A stretch of DNA of 9,328 nt, taken from assembly GCA_002505935.1 (NCBI GenBank), contig DAWL01000193.1, positions 1-9,328 of the forward strand, written 5' to 3'. Position numbers and translations under genes: made by a program. This document shows, in pieces, positions 1-6,800 of this stretch. Source of the DNA: Euryarchaeota archaeon UBA226. GTDB taxonomy: Archaea; Thermoplasmatota; Poseidoniia; Poseidoniales; Poseidoniaceae. The first letter of the stretch is position 1. Every line of letters starts with the position of its first letter. Under the pieces are notes generated by a model that was given only the letters and a program-made list of their open reading frames with translations, was not told the DNA's origin and did not search any database.

Positions 1-41
1 GAAAAATTCTAGAAATGTAATTTATTCGAATCAAAAATTAC

Positions 42-70
42 GAAAATCCGCCTATACTATAAATATGGCA
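42..70 (+). promoter_or_regulatory. Archaeal-type promoter of the first surface-protein gene
   Basis: A TATA-like box, TATAAATAT, lies at 58-66, preceded by an A-rich stretch (42-46) that could serve as a BRE-like element. Archaeal transcription usually starts about 22-27 bp downstream of the TATA box, which would place the start near 85-92 and give a leader of roughly 25-30 nt before the ATG at 115. The segment GAAAATCCGCC (42-52) followed by TATGGCA (64-70) resembles an element before the second gene (3676-3706). The box is seen in the sequence; its use is inference. Confidence 0.55.
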
Positions 71-102
71 GGAGTACTCAGCGAATGCACCGACTGGTAG
101 TT

Positions 103-107
103 GGAGG
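103..107 (+). promoter_or_regulatory. Shine-Dalgarno site that fixes the start at 115
   Basis: GGAGG at 103-107 is complementary to the anti-Shine-Dalgarno core and sits 7 nt before the ATG at 115. It lies inside the reading frame if the upstream ATG at 85 is used. That earlier ATG has no comparable site and sits at or before the predicted transcription start. The signal peptide also begins cleanly with MKK at 115. Confidence 0.7.
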
Positions 108-114
108 ACTGAAT

Positions 115-3100
115 ATGAAGAAAATAGTACCAATGACATTGATTCTACTGATGTTTGCAAGTGTATTTGCTAGCACAGCTTGGATCGATTTGAATGAGAA
201 TGAAAAGAGCGATGCTGCGGATGGTCGAGCTGCACAAGATGCAGCGATTCATGGTATCCATGAGCCGCGCGCTAGTAGCCTAGATCCGATGACGGGTGAG
301 TGGAGAAATACTGTCAAGGCCGGAGAACCTGTCAGTATAGTTGCTGCTATCCAGAATCTTGGTGATGACAGCATCACCGAGATGAATGTTGAAGCAACAG
401 TATATCTTGAAGATGGAACCGTTGCTGTAGATGCAGGACCTGATGGGCAATTAGGAACATCTGATGATAGCACCCTCTCTTGGACTGATTCAGTAATTTG
501 TGACGATGCAAATGCTTGTTCCGAAACTAGCCTTGAAACAGGCGCTTGGCTGAATGGCGGTTCATACTCTGTAAGAGATTCATCTGGAGCGCCAATTTCA
601 TGGGATGCTCCTCTCGGTGCATACACCATTGCAGTAGAGGTTGATCTTCCTGGTGGAGATGACGATGAGGACAACAACATGGCTATCGTTGATATCCAGG
701 TTGTCAACTGGTACGATATCGGGGTCTCACTAGCGTGGGATAGCGGTGCTGAAAAGGAGTCCGGGGCAGGAACTCACGATTACACATTGACTGTCTCTTC
801 AGATGGTTCAGAGTATTGGTCTGCCCGCGAGGTAATCGTTGATTTGATTATCACTGAGGAACCAACCGGTACTTTGGATGGCGGTACAGGAACCTCCACC
901 TTAACCGCAGGAACTTCCGATGATGTTGAGGTCTTCTTCAACATGTCAGCTCCTTGTGATGATACTAACGGCGACGGCCAGTGGACCACCGCAGATGATG
1001 GCGATTGCGATCCAAGAAATGGCAATGCAACCCGTACTGTGGTCGATTACCAGTCGTCTTGGACACACAGTGGCTCAGTAACCTTGGCAGATAACGCAGA
1101 TGGATCTTACACAATTTCAGCAGTTCTCAGGAATTATACCATCTATGGTGCGGCTCCTGAGTGTCTAGAGACATGGGAAGATGAGTCCGCTGACGCAGAT
1201 GGAAATGTAATCAGGACCACCAATTCTTCTCAGAACATCTGTGAGGTGTCAGTAGAGACTGATGATAACAACTCAAACAATGAGGATGATATCTCGGGAT
1301 ACATCGGCTCTTTCCACGATATTGCGCTAACCTCTGTTGCTGTTGCACAGGGATACGATGCTATGGGACAGGGTGAAGCAACCACAATCGCATCCGATGG
1401 AGACATTGGAGTTGGCTACAGCATGCTGTACGCTACTGTTGAGCACCGTGGCAGTCCGGGAACTGGTCCATATGATTGGCAGGTTGATTTCACTGTGACT
1501 GATTTGTCCGATGATACAACTACTTCTTACACAGCAGATGAGTGCCCAAGTGGAGTTGGTGCTCCTTACGTTCACGACATGATTGGAGATACAGTAGACT
1601 CCCACCCATTCGGTACTGCTTGTGTTGGACACAACTTCTCTTCTGGTAAGTACAAGGTTGAAGCAGCAGTTTCCATGGTTGGTGGCGATGGTACCACTGA
1701 TGATGAGAACTCAGCCAATGACGATGCATTCGGTATGTTCGATGCACGAAATAATGACCCGGTACTTTCCCTATCTTTACAGAGTCAGGGAGATATCAAA
1801 ATTGGAGATGTTATCACCTTCGACGCCAATGCATTCGATGCAGAGGATCTCACAGGCGAGTCGCTAACTTATGATTGGAATAGAGTCACAATTGATGGAA
1901 TAAATACACCACTCGTTGAATGTAACGCTGATGCTCAGAACGACAAGGGTTATCGTGTATGTACCGTTCTTGTTGACCAGTCTTGGGCAACTACTCTGCC
2001 GGTAAGCGTAACCGTTACAGATCCACATGGTGGAGAAGATTCAGCAACTACGGAAGTCATGGTTTGGAATGTTGGACTCGCCAGTGGCAATTCTGCTGAC
2101 GGGGCTGTTTCGGTAGAATATACGTTGACATACAATGCAGCGTCTGCATGGGAAATCAATGTCTCAGATGGCGATGCAGAAACCGGAGTTATGTTGGGTT
2201 CAGCAGAAGCAGATTCCATGTATGTACTAGATTTGGCCTTGACTCACATGGATTCATCAGACGTCCTTGAGCAGTCTTTGACAGTAACTTTCCCAGGAAG
2301 TGCTGATGAGGATTATGGTCTGTACTGGAAGAACGATCAAACAAATTGGGCAGATGGTCTGCTAGACGGAACTGCAGTTCAGGTCAATTCAACCCACATG
2401 TCCTTTACTTGGGATGGTGGCGATTTGGGAGGCACATTGTACTCTGGTTCCCTTGGAATATTCAACGCAGCTGCTGATACTGGAGAGGTGCCAGCAAATG
2501 GAATCGCCAATGCATGGTACCAGAACCTTGCAGGCGGACAGATTGTCGTTAAGTGGAATTTGACCAACAATGGTGCTGACCTTCTAGAGACTGATACTCT
2601 CGAAGTGTGTACCTCGGCAGATGCTTGCAGCAACTTAGGGTCTGCAACTGCTGCAACGCAGCACATTATCACCGGAGATCACGGGGAACAGTTCAACGTA
2701 ACCGTAAGTGTGACCAACACTGTAGGTGCGAACCCAGCAATCGGTACTTTCACAGCAACAGCAGATGCCGCAGTTGATCCTGCACCAAGCGTCGCCTTTG
2801 GTGAGGTTACCAATGGTTCCAGCGCTTGGACCATCGCTTTGACCGTTTCAGATGCTGGTGATGCAGATTCATTCCACGTATGTTGGAAGAATGGTCCATT
2901 CTCAGCAGCAATGTTCGCCAGTCAGTCCGGCGTGACCTCGGAACTTTCGTGCGTAAAGGCAGACAAGGCTGATACATCGGTTGACGTCACCAAGCCCGGA
3001 GACACCGTACACGTAGTCTACCACTTTGCAATCTATGCAGAGGATGAGGCTGGTAATATTGTAGCAACAGATGCGAGCACCACAATCGACCGCTGGGGTA

Positions 3101-3279
3101 CTTCCTCAGGAAACACCAATACTGACGGAACCTTGGGAGACGATCTTGAGGCAGAGCAGGGTGTTCCAACCTGGGCTTGGGGTATCATCATCGGAATCGT
3201 CGTTGTCGCTTTCGGAATTGGAGCTTTCATCCTAAGCCGTGGTGGCGAAGGTGGCGAAGGCAAGGAATGGGATTACTGA
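115..3279 (+). CDS. Exported CARDB/PKD-type surface protein with C-terminal membrane anchor
   Basis: This 1054-residue protein is predicted to be exported and anchored with most of its mass outside the cell. Residues 1-23 form a Sec signal peptide (MKK, then a hydrophobic core, VFAST near the cleavage site). Three CARDB-like beta-sandwiches follow at about 46-199, 200-399 and 400-545, with phrases such as AGEPVSIVAAIQNLGDD and D/N-rich linkers near each end. A PKD-like domain spans about 546-652 (GDVITFDANAFDAED, LTYDW, SVTVTDPHGGEDSA). Residues 653-1000 look like further beta-sandwiches but are not clearly assigned. A transmembrane helix (about 1020-1041) is followed by Arg1042 and a short tail ending KEWDY. 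EF-hand-like loops occur at 106-117 and 283-294, and short Cys-x(n)-Cys pairs suggest disulfides. CARDB and PKD domains are usually adhesive or structural, and no catalytic motif is seen. An ATG at 85 would add ten residues but lacks a ribosome site. It is monocistronic as far as can be seen, with stem-loops directly after the stop. Ligand and partner are unknown. Confidence 0.9.
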   Translation: MKKIVPMTLILLMFASVFASTAWIDLNENEKSDAADGRAAQDAAIHGIHEPRASSLDPMTGEWRNTVKAGEPVSIVAAIQNLGDDSITEMNVEATVYLEDGTVAVDAGPDGQLGTSDDSTLSWTDSVICDDANACSETSLETGAWLNGGSYSVRDSSGAPISWDAPLGAYTIAVEVDLPGGDDDEDNNMAIVDIQVVNWYDIGVSLAWDSGAEKESGAGTHDYTLTVSSDGSEYWSAREVIVDLIITEEPTGTLDGGTGTSTLTAGTSDDVEVFFNMSAPCDDTNGDGQWTTADDGDCDPRNGNATRTVVDYQSSWTHSGSVTLADNADGSYTISAVLRNYTIYGAAPECLETWEDESADADGNVIRTTNSSQNICEVSVETDDNNSNNEDDISGYIGSFHDIALTSVAVAQGYDAMGQGEATTIASDGDIGVGYSMLYATVEHRGSPGTGPYDWQVDFTVTDLSDDTTTSYTADECPSGVGAPYVHDMIGDTVDSHPFGTACVGHNFSSGKYKVEAAVSMVGGDGTTDDENSANDDAFGMFDARNNDPVLSLSLQSQGDIKIGDVITFDANAFDAEDLTGESLTYDWNRVTIDGINTPLVECNADAQNDKGYRVCTVLVDQSWATTLPVSVTVTDPHGGEDSATTEVMVWNVGLASGNSADGAVSVEYTLTYNAASAWEINVSDGDAETGVMLGSAEADSMYVLDLALTHMDSSDVLEQSLTVTFPGSADEDYGLYWKNDQTNWADGLLDGTAVQVNSTHMSFTWDGGDLGGTLYSGSLGIFNAAADTGEVPANGIANAWYQNLAGGQIVVKWNLTNNGADLLETDTLEVCTSADACSNLGSATAATQHIITGDHGEQFNVTVSVTNTVGANPAIGTFTATADAAVDPAPSVAFGEVTNGSSAWTIALTVSDAGDADSFHVCWKNGPFSAAMFASQSGVTSELSCVKADKADTSVDVTKPGDTVHVVYHFAIYAEDEAGNIVATDASTTIDRWGTSSGNTNTDGTLGDDLEAEQGVPTWAWGIIIGIVVVAFGIGAFILSRGGEGGEGKEWDY

Positions 3280-3286
3280 TCCCTTA

Positions 3287-3302
3287 CTTGTTTACGAACA
3301 AG
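3287..3302 (+). terminator. First stem-loop after the first gene
   Basis: CTTGTT (3287-3292) pairs with AACAAG (3297-3302) around a 4-nt loop, 7 nt after the stop codon. The stem is only 6 bp and AT-rich, so alone it would be weak. It is the first of three consecutive hairpins and may belong to a 3'-end processing or termination region. Confidence 0.4.
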
Positions 3303-3308
3303 CAGTAT

Positions 3309-3321
3309 CCCCTCTAAGGGG
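3309..3321 (+). terminator. Second stem-loop after the first gene
   Basis: CCCCT (3309-3313) pairs perfectly with AGGGG (3317-3321) around a 3-nt loop. The stem is short but GC-rich. No T-tract follows, so it is not a classical bacterial-type intrinsic terminator; it may stabilise the mRNA 3' end. Confidence 0.4.
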
Positions 3322-3327
3322 TGAGAT

Positions 3328-3358
3328 TGGCCGGCTGGGCTACTTGCCCAGTCGGTCA
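3328..3358 (+). terminator. Strong 13-bp stem-loop after the first gene
   Basis: TGGCCGGCTGGGC (3328-3340) pairs with GCCCAGTCGGTCA (3346-3358) around the loop TACTT, giving 13 pairs of which two are G-U. It is the most stable structure in the spacer and far more GC-rich than its surroundings. The G-U pairs are allowed in RNA and disfavour a simple DNA-binding palindrome, pointing to a transcript-level role. There is no U-run behind it; archaeal termination normally relies on U-tracts, so a role in 3'-end protection or processing is an alternative. Confidence 0.55.
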
Positions 3359-3616
3359 CAATTTCGGTTGGTCCAAAGCAGTATGTCATGTACTCTATTA
3401 CCATGGTCAATATCTATCACTTGACGATCATATTCGTGGTTTCTGGGCTGCCTTTGGTGATGCTTATATTCATTCATTGAGATTCTTTGAATAATTCAAG
3501 CTTCAATTAAATCGTTTGATTGTATAGTAAACACACGATTGCGATACTTCATTCATTTACGCCCATAACCGACCAACAAGCGCGCGAAATTCTAAGAAAA
3601 CTCCGTCATAATGCCC

Positions 3617-3642
3617 TTAATTCTCTATTTTTTTAGAGTTAA
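3617..3642. repeat. AT-rich inverted repeat in the second gene's upstream region
   Basis: TTAA-tt-CTCTA (3617-3627) is matched by TAGAG-TTAA (3634-3642) across a six-T loop, giving 9 pairs with a 2-nt bulge. It lies about 170 bp before the second gene. It could be an operator or a weak terminator whose T-rich loop matters. AT-rich DNA makes such repeats fairly common by chance. Confidence 0.35.
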
Positions 3643-3644
3643 TT

Positions 3645-3664
3645 TATGGCAAGTTTTCGCCATA
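3645..3664. promoter_or_regulatory. Inverted repeat TATGGC-N8-GCCATA, possible operator
   Basis: TATGGC (3645-3650) and GCCATA (3659-3664) form a perfect 6-bp inverted repeat with an 8-bp spacer, a geometry typical of dimeric regulator sites. TATGGC recurs at 3700-3705 and also at 64-69 in the first gene's promoter. Function as an operator is inference. Confidence 0.35.
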
Positions 3665-3675
3665 TTTGTAATTTT

Positions 3676-3722
3676 GAAAAATCGCCGATTCCTGAACCGT
3701 ATGGCATTTTTTCAAATATTAT
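3676..3722 (+). promoter_or_regulatory. Candidate promoter region of the giant surface-protein gene
   Basis: GAAAAATCGCC (3676-3686) followed by TATGGCA (3700-3706) resembles the arrangement 42-70 before the first gene, with 13 rather than 11 bp between the parts. An AT-rich box, TCAAATATTATG (3712-3722 region), is the best TATA-like candidate. It would start transcription near 3740 and leave a leader of roughly 70 nt. The match to an archaeal TATA consensus is weaker than for the first gene. Confidence 0.35.
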
Positions 3723-3773
3723 GTACCCCAATGCTCATAAGTGTCGTAAGTTCTCCGAAGGCTTGCATACAGT

Positions 3774-3783
3774 CCGTATACGG
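3774..3783. repeat. Perfect 10-bp palindrome in the leader of the second gene
   Basis: CCGTATACGG is its own reverse complement and ends 28 bp before the ATG at 3812. It could be a regulator half-site pair or a restriction/modification-type site. Only one copy was noticed, so function is unsupported. Confidence 0.3.
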
Positions 3784-3801
3784 GGTTGATGACAATATGA
3801 T

Positions 3802-3805
3802 AGGA
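3802..3805 (+). promoter_or_regulatory. Weak ribosome site before the start at 3812
   Basis: AGGA at 3802-3805 lies 6 nt before the ATG at 3812. An in-frame ATG at 3797 would add only MIGNN and would place this site inside the gene. A partial match to GGTGAT (around 3784-3790) could serve the earlier ATG. The MKK signal-peptide start and the parallel with the first gene favour 3812. Confidence 0.5.
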
Positions 3806-3811
3806 AACAAC

Positions 3812-6800
3812 ATGAAGAAGACAACAATCTGGGGGGGGCTCTTTAGCGCCCTATTCCTCTGCGCTTTGATGGCATTGATGCCATTCAGCAGCGTAGTGGC
3901 TCCAGCGAGCGAGACTGACTATACGAATGAGTCTGAGACAGCAGAAGAGAAAGCAGATCCTTTCTTCTTGCCTGAACAGATAGAACCAGTTAACTGGGAG
4001 TATGGTCTTGAGAACGAATTAGAAGGCATGAGGAATTGGAACCAGAAAGCCTTCGTGCACGACGGTGAGGTTAAGTTGCTAACTAGCAGCGAACCAATCC
4101 ATTATGCTGACAACGGTGTTTGGAAAGATATCGATGTCAACATTAAAGCCAATGCAAATGGCTGGGAAGTGACCGAGAACGCCTTCGAGACTTACTTCCC
4201 TGCTGATGTTGGCGCTGGTGTCGTGATTCACCTGGACCCGAATGTAGATCCACTGGTGACCGGTATTGCGCCACAAGTCGTGACAATGGATGAGTCCGGT
4301 GTTAACCCAATGGTTCACCGAGTCGCTCCTTCTCATGACGCAATCAGCGTTGGAGGAAACGTGATTCGCTATCCAGTTGCACAAGATTTCGACTTGGATT
4401 ACGAGGTCTCTTCAACCGGCGTCAAGCAGGATTTGATTATCCGCGCCCAGCCTGTTGTTGAGGAGATAGACCACTGGTTCGGACTAAGAGAAATCATGCG
4501 CCTACCTGCAGGATACGCTCTATTCATCGGAGACAAGATGGTTGAACACGAGATTCTAACTACCCAGGAAACGATGAGCATCCGTAGCCTAGAGACTGGT
4601 AGCCAACTCGGAGAGATACCACCTCCAGTAGTAATCGAGCCAGGAGCAGAGGAACCATACATCGCCACATTCTTTGTCAGCGTTGAGAATGGATTGATTT
4701 CCATCACTACCGCAGTCGAGACTTCTTGGTTGATGGATGAGAACCGCACCTTCCCTCTGTCTCTTGATCCAAGCATCAAGCAGACTAGCAACTCTGGTGG
4801 GTACTGTTATGTCTATTATGCACGCTGCTATTCAAACAATTACCGATACATGTACAGGTATTACAGTTCTCTCTATTACTTCCCATGGAGCAAGTATCAG
4901 TTCAACTCCAACAACCAACTACCTTCAGGTGCAACCGCAGGTACCGTCAAGTGGAAGCAGTACATGCAATATTCAAACACATGGGGTAGCAATACTCACA
5001 CTGTTGCAATCATGAAGACGTGTGGTACGGCAACTGGGTATTATCAGAGGACGGTCCCTACAGCTTCTTGTACCAGCACCAGTATGGGGAATAGCGATTT
5101 AGGCTCTACAGGTAGCTGGAATAGCAAAGCAAGGAAGATGATCAGTTCGCAATGGAACAGTCCGAGCGTAGGTACTTTGGGCCTTGGTACAGGTTGGAAG
5201 ACAGCAACTCTGTCTACCAGTGGTGCCAGTGATGTTATCAGCGCATTGAGCAACAATGGCGTAATTGGAATGACATACCGAAACACAAACAGCAATTACT
5301 ACTACACTTACTCAAACCACGCTGGAACCAATAACGGATACCTCGAGATTTCCTATACTGGAGGTTCCGATACTACAGCACCGACATCTGAATTCTTACC
5401 ATACGAAGTAACATCCTACAAGGAGGGTGCCCGTACCTTCTTCACTACCCTCAAGGATGGAGCAGGTATCGATACAACTTCCTCTGGTAAACCACATCTT
5501 TACTACAGTATCAATGGTGGTTCATACACCAGTGTTGGAGCGACATCCATTGGTAGCTGTTCAAGCAGCGCTACTGATTGCCGCTTTAAGGCAACTACAG
5601 CAAGCATCAGTGCAGGAGATAGTGTGGATTACTTCTGGGCATATCAAGATCTAGCTCAGACTGCAGGAATGAATCCAAATGGAAACAATTTCGCAACTGA
5701 TCCTGCTGGAGGAACCGGTTCGCCAAGCAGCGCTACCGCTCCTTCCACACCTTACAACTTTGAAGTTGAAGATGTTGTGAATGGTGGAAATGACAAGAAA
5801 TTCGTTGTGTTGACAACTGATGTCTATTCAGGAAGCAACTACAACCCGTCGAAGTTCTTTGACAGGCAGATGACATACTACGATAATAGCGATGAGTTCG
5901 TATTCGAGTTTGACACAAGTAATTGTGGAACTGGATACAGTAATTCCTGTTTCTATGCATCTACCAGTTCAACCAATTTCTACAGCAACTGGGTGACCCA
6001 GTGGACCACTTCACCTTCGAGCGGTTACAACGGCTTCGGCGGAACACGCTCTGGTAAGTCTTTGCAGCACAAGGATTTGGGCGGATACCTAACAATCTCT
6101 GCCCAGCATGGGCCATCAATGAACCTAATTTACCATTATGATAGTTCGTCGAATGACTGGGGTATTGTTGGACTTGACACTTCCACTGGTATTGATGAAG
6201 TATTGACAGGTGGAAACTCAAAGACCCATCGCAGTACCTATGGATACACCAAGGCTTGGAACATCAAGTTGGACGACATCTACGGAACTGTTGGTAAGTT
6301 TGACTTCAACGGCACATACTCGTCCAGCAGATCCAATTGGATGTGCGTAGGTACCAACGGATTCTACTACTTCTTCCGTTCAACCAGCAGCAACCCTGGA
6401 TGCTCATCTGGGTACTACTACATCTACTCTAACTCCTACAGGTGGACTGGTTTCGCTCTGAACGCAGGATACTACGGTAGAATGGCCAGTAGTGGTGACA
6501 TGTCTTACAAGGTAAGTAAGGTTGCTCCAGAACCTGATCTTTCAAAGCCTAATGTCATACATTCTACGATGAAGGATAGTCACTCGACAAAGAGGACCTT
6601 CTCGTTCACCATTTCGGATGCTGGAGAACCCCCATCTGGATTGAACACTTCATCCGCAGCTGGTGTTGGACCAACTCTCTACTATACGATTACAGATGCT
6701 GATGGCACTGTTGGAACTCAGCAGACCAAGATATTGTCTCCTGATGACACCCGCAGCAACTGTGTGTTGAATGCATGTACATGGAGTGCAACACTATCTG

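Larger units (their letters stand above)
3359..3811. other. Long AT-rich spacer without a recognisable gene
   Basis: About 450 bp separate the last hairpin from the second gene. No open frame of believable length or ribosome site occurs, and no tRNA or known RNA fold was recognised. It carries several small inverted repeats, including TTGAA/TTCAA within 3488-3500, CAATTAAA/TTTGATTG (3504-3522, one G-U pair) and AATCGT/ACGATT (3510-3540, overlapping the previous one). The part from about 3617 on holds the probable control region of the second gene. A small non-coding RNA cannot be excluded. Confidence 0.5.

Noticed and set aside
85..114. Upstream ATG giving a ten-residue longer first protein
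   Set aside because: It has no ribosome site, sits near the predicted transcription start, and would put ten residues in front of a standard MKK signal peptide that has GGAGG 7 nt before it.
3239..3424. Plus-strand open frame of 61 codons across the end of the first gene
   Set aside because: It overlaps the membrane-anchor tail in another frame and runs through all three stem-loops, with no ribosome site.
3400..3600. tRNA or CRISPR repeat in the spacer
   Set aside because: No cloverleaf with T-loop consensus and no regularly spaced direct repeats could be found.
3812..3880. Lipoprotein signal (Cys17 in the hydrophobic core)
   Set aside because: The residues before the Cys are LFL, not a lipobox of the L-[AS]-[GA]-C type, and the hydrophobic stretch continues past the Cys.
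4399..4791. Minus-strand open frame of 130 codons
   Set aside because: Antisense to a convincing stretch of the giant gene; its translation shows no recognisable motif and no promoter.
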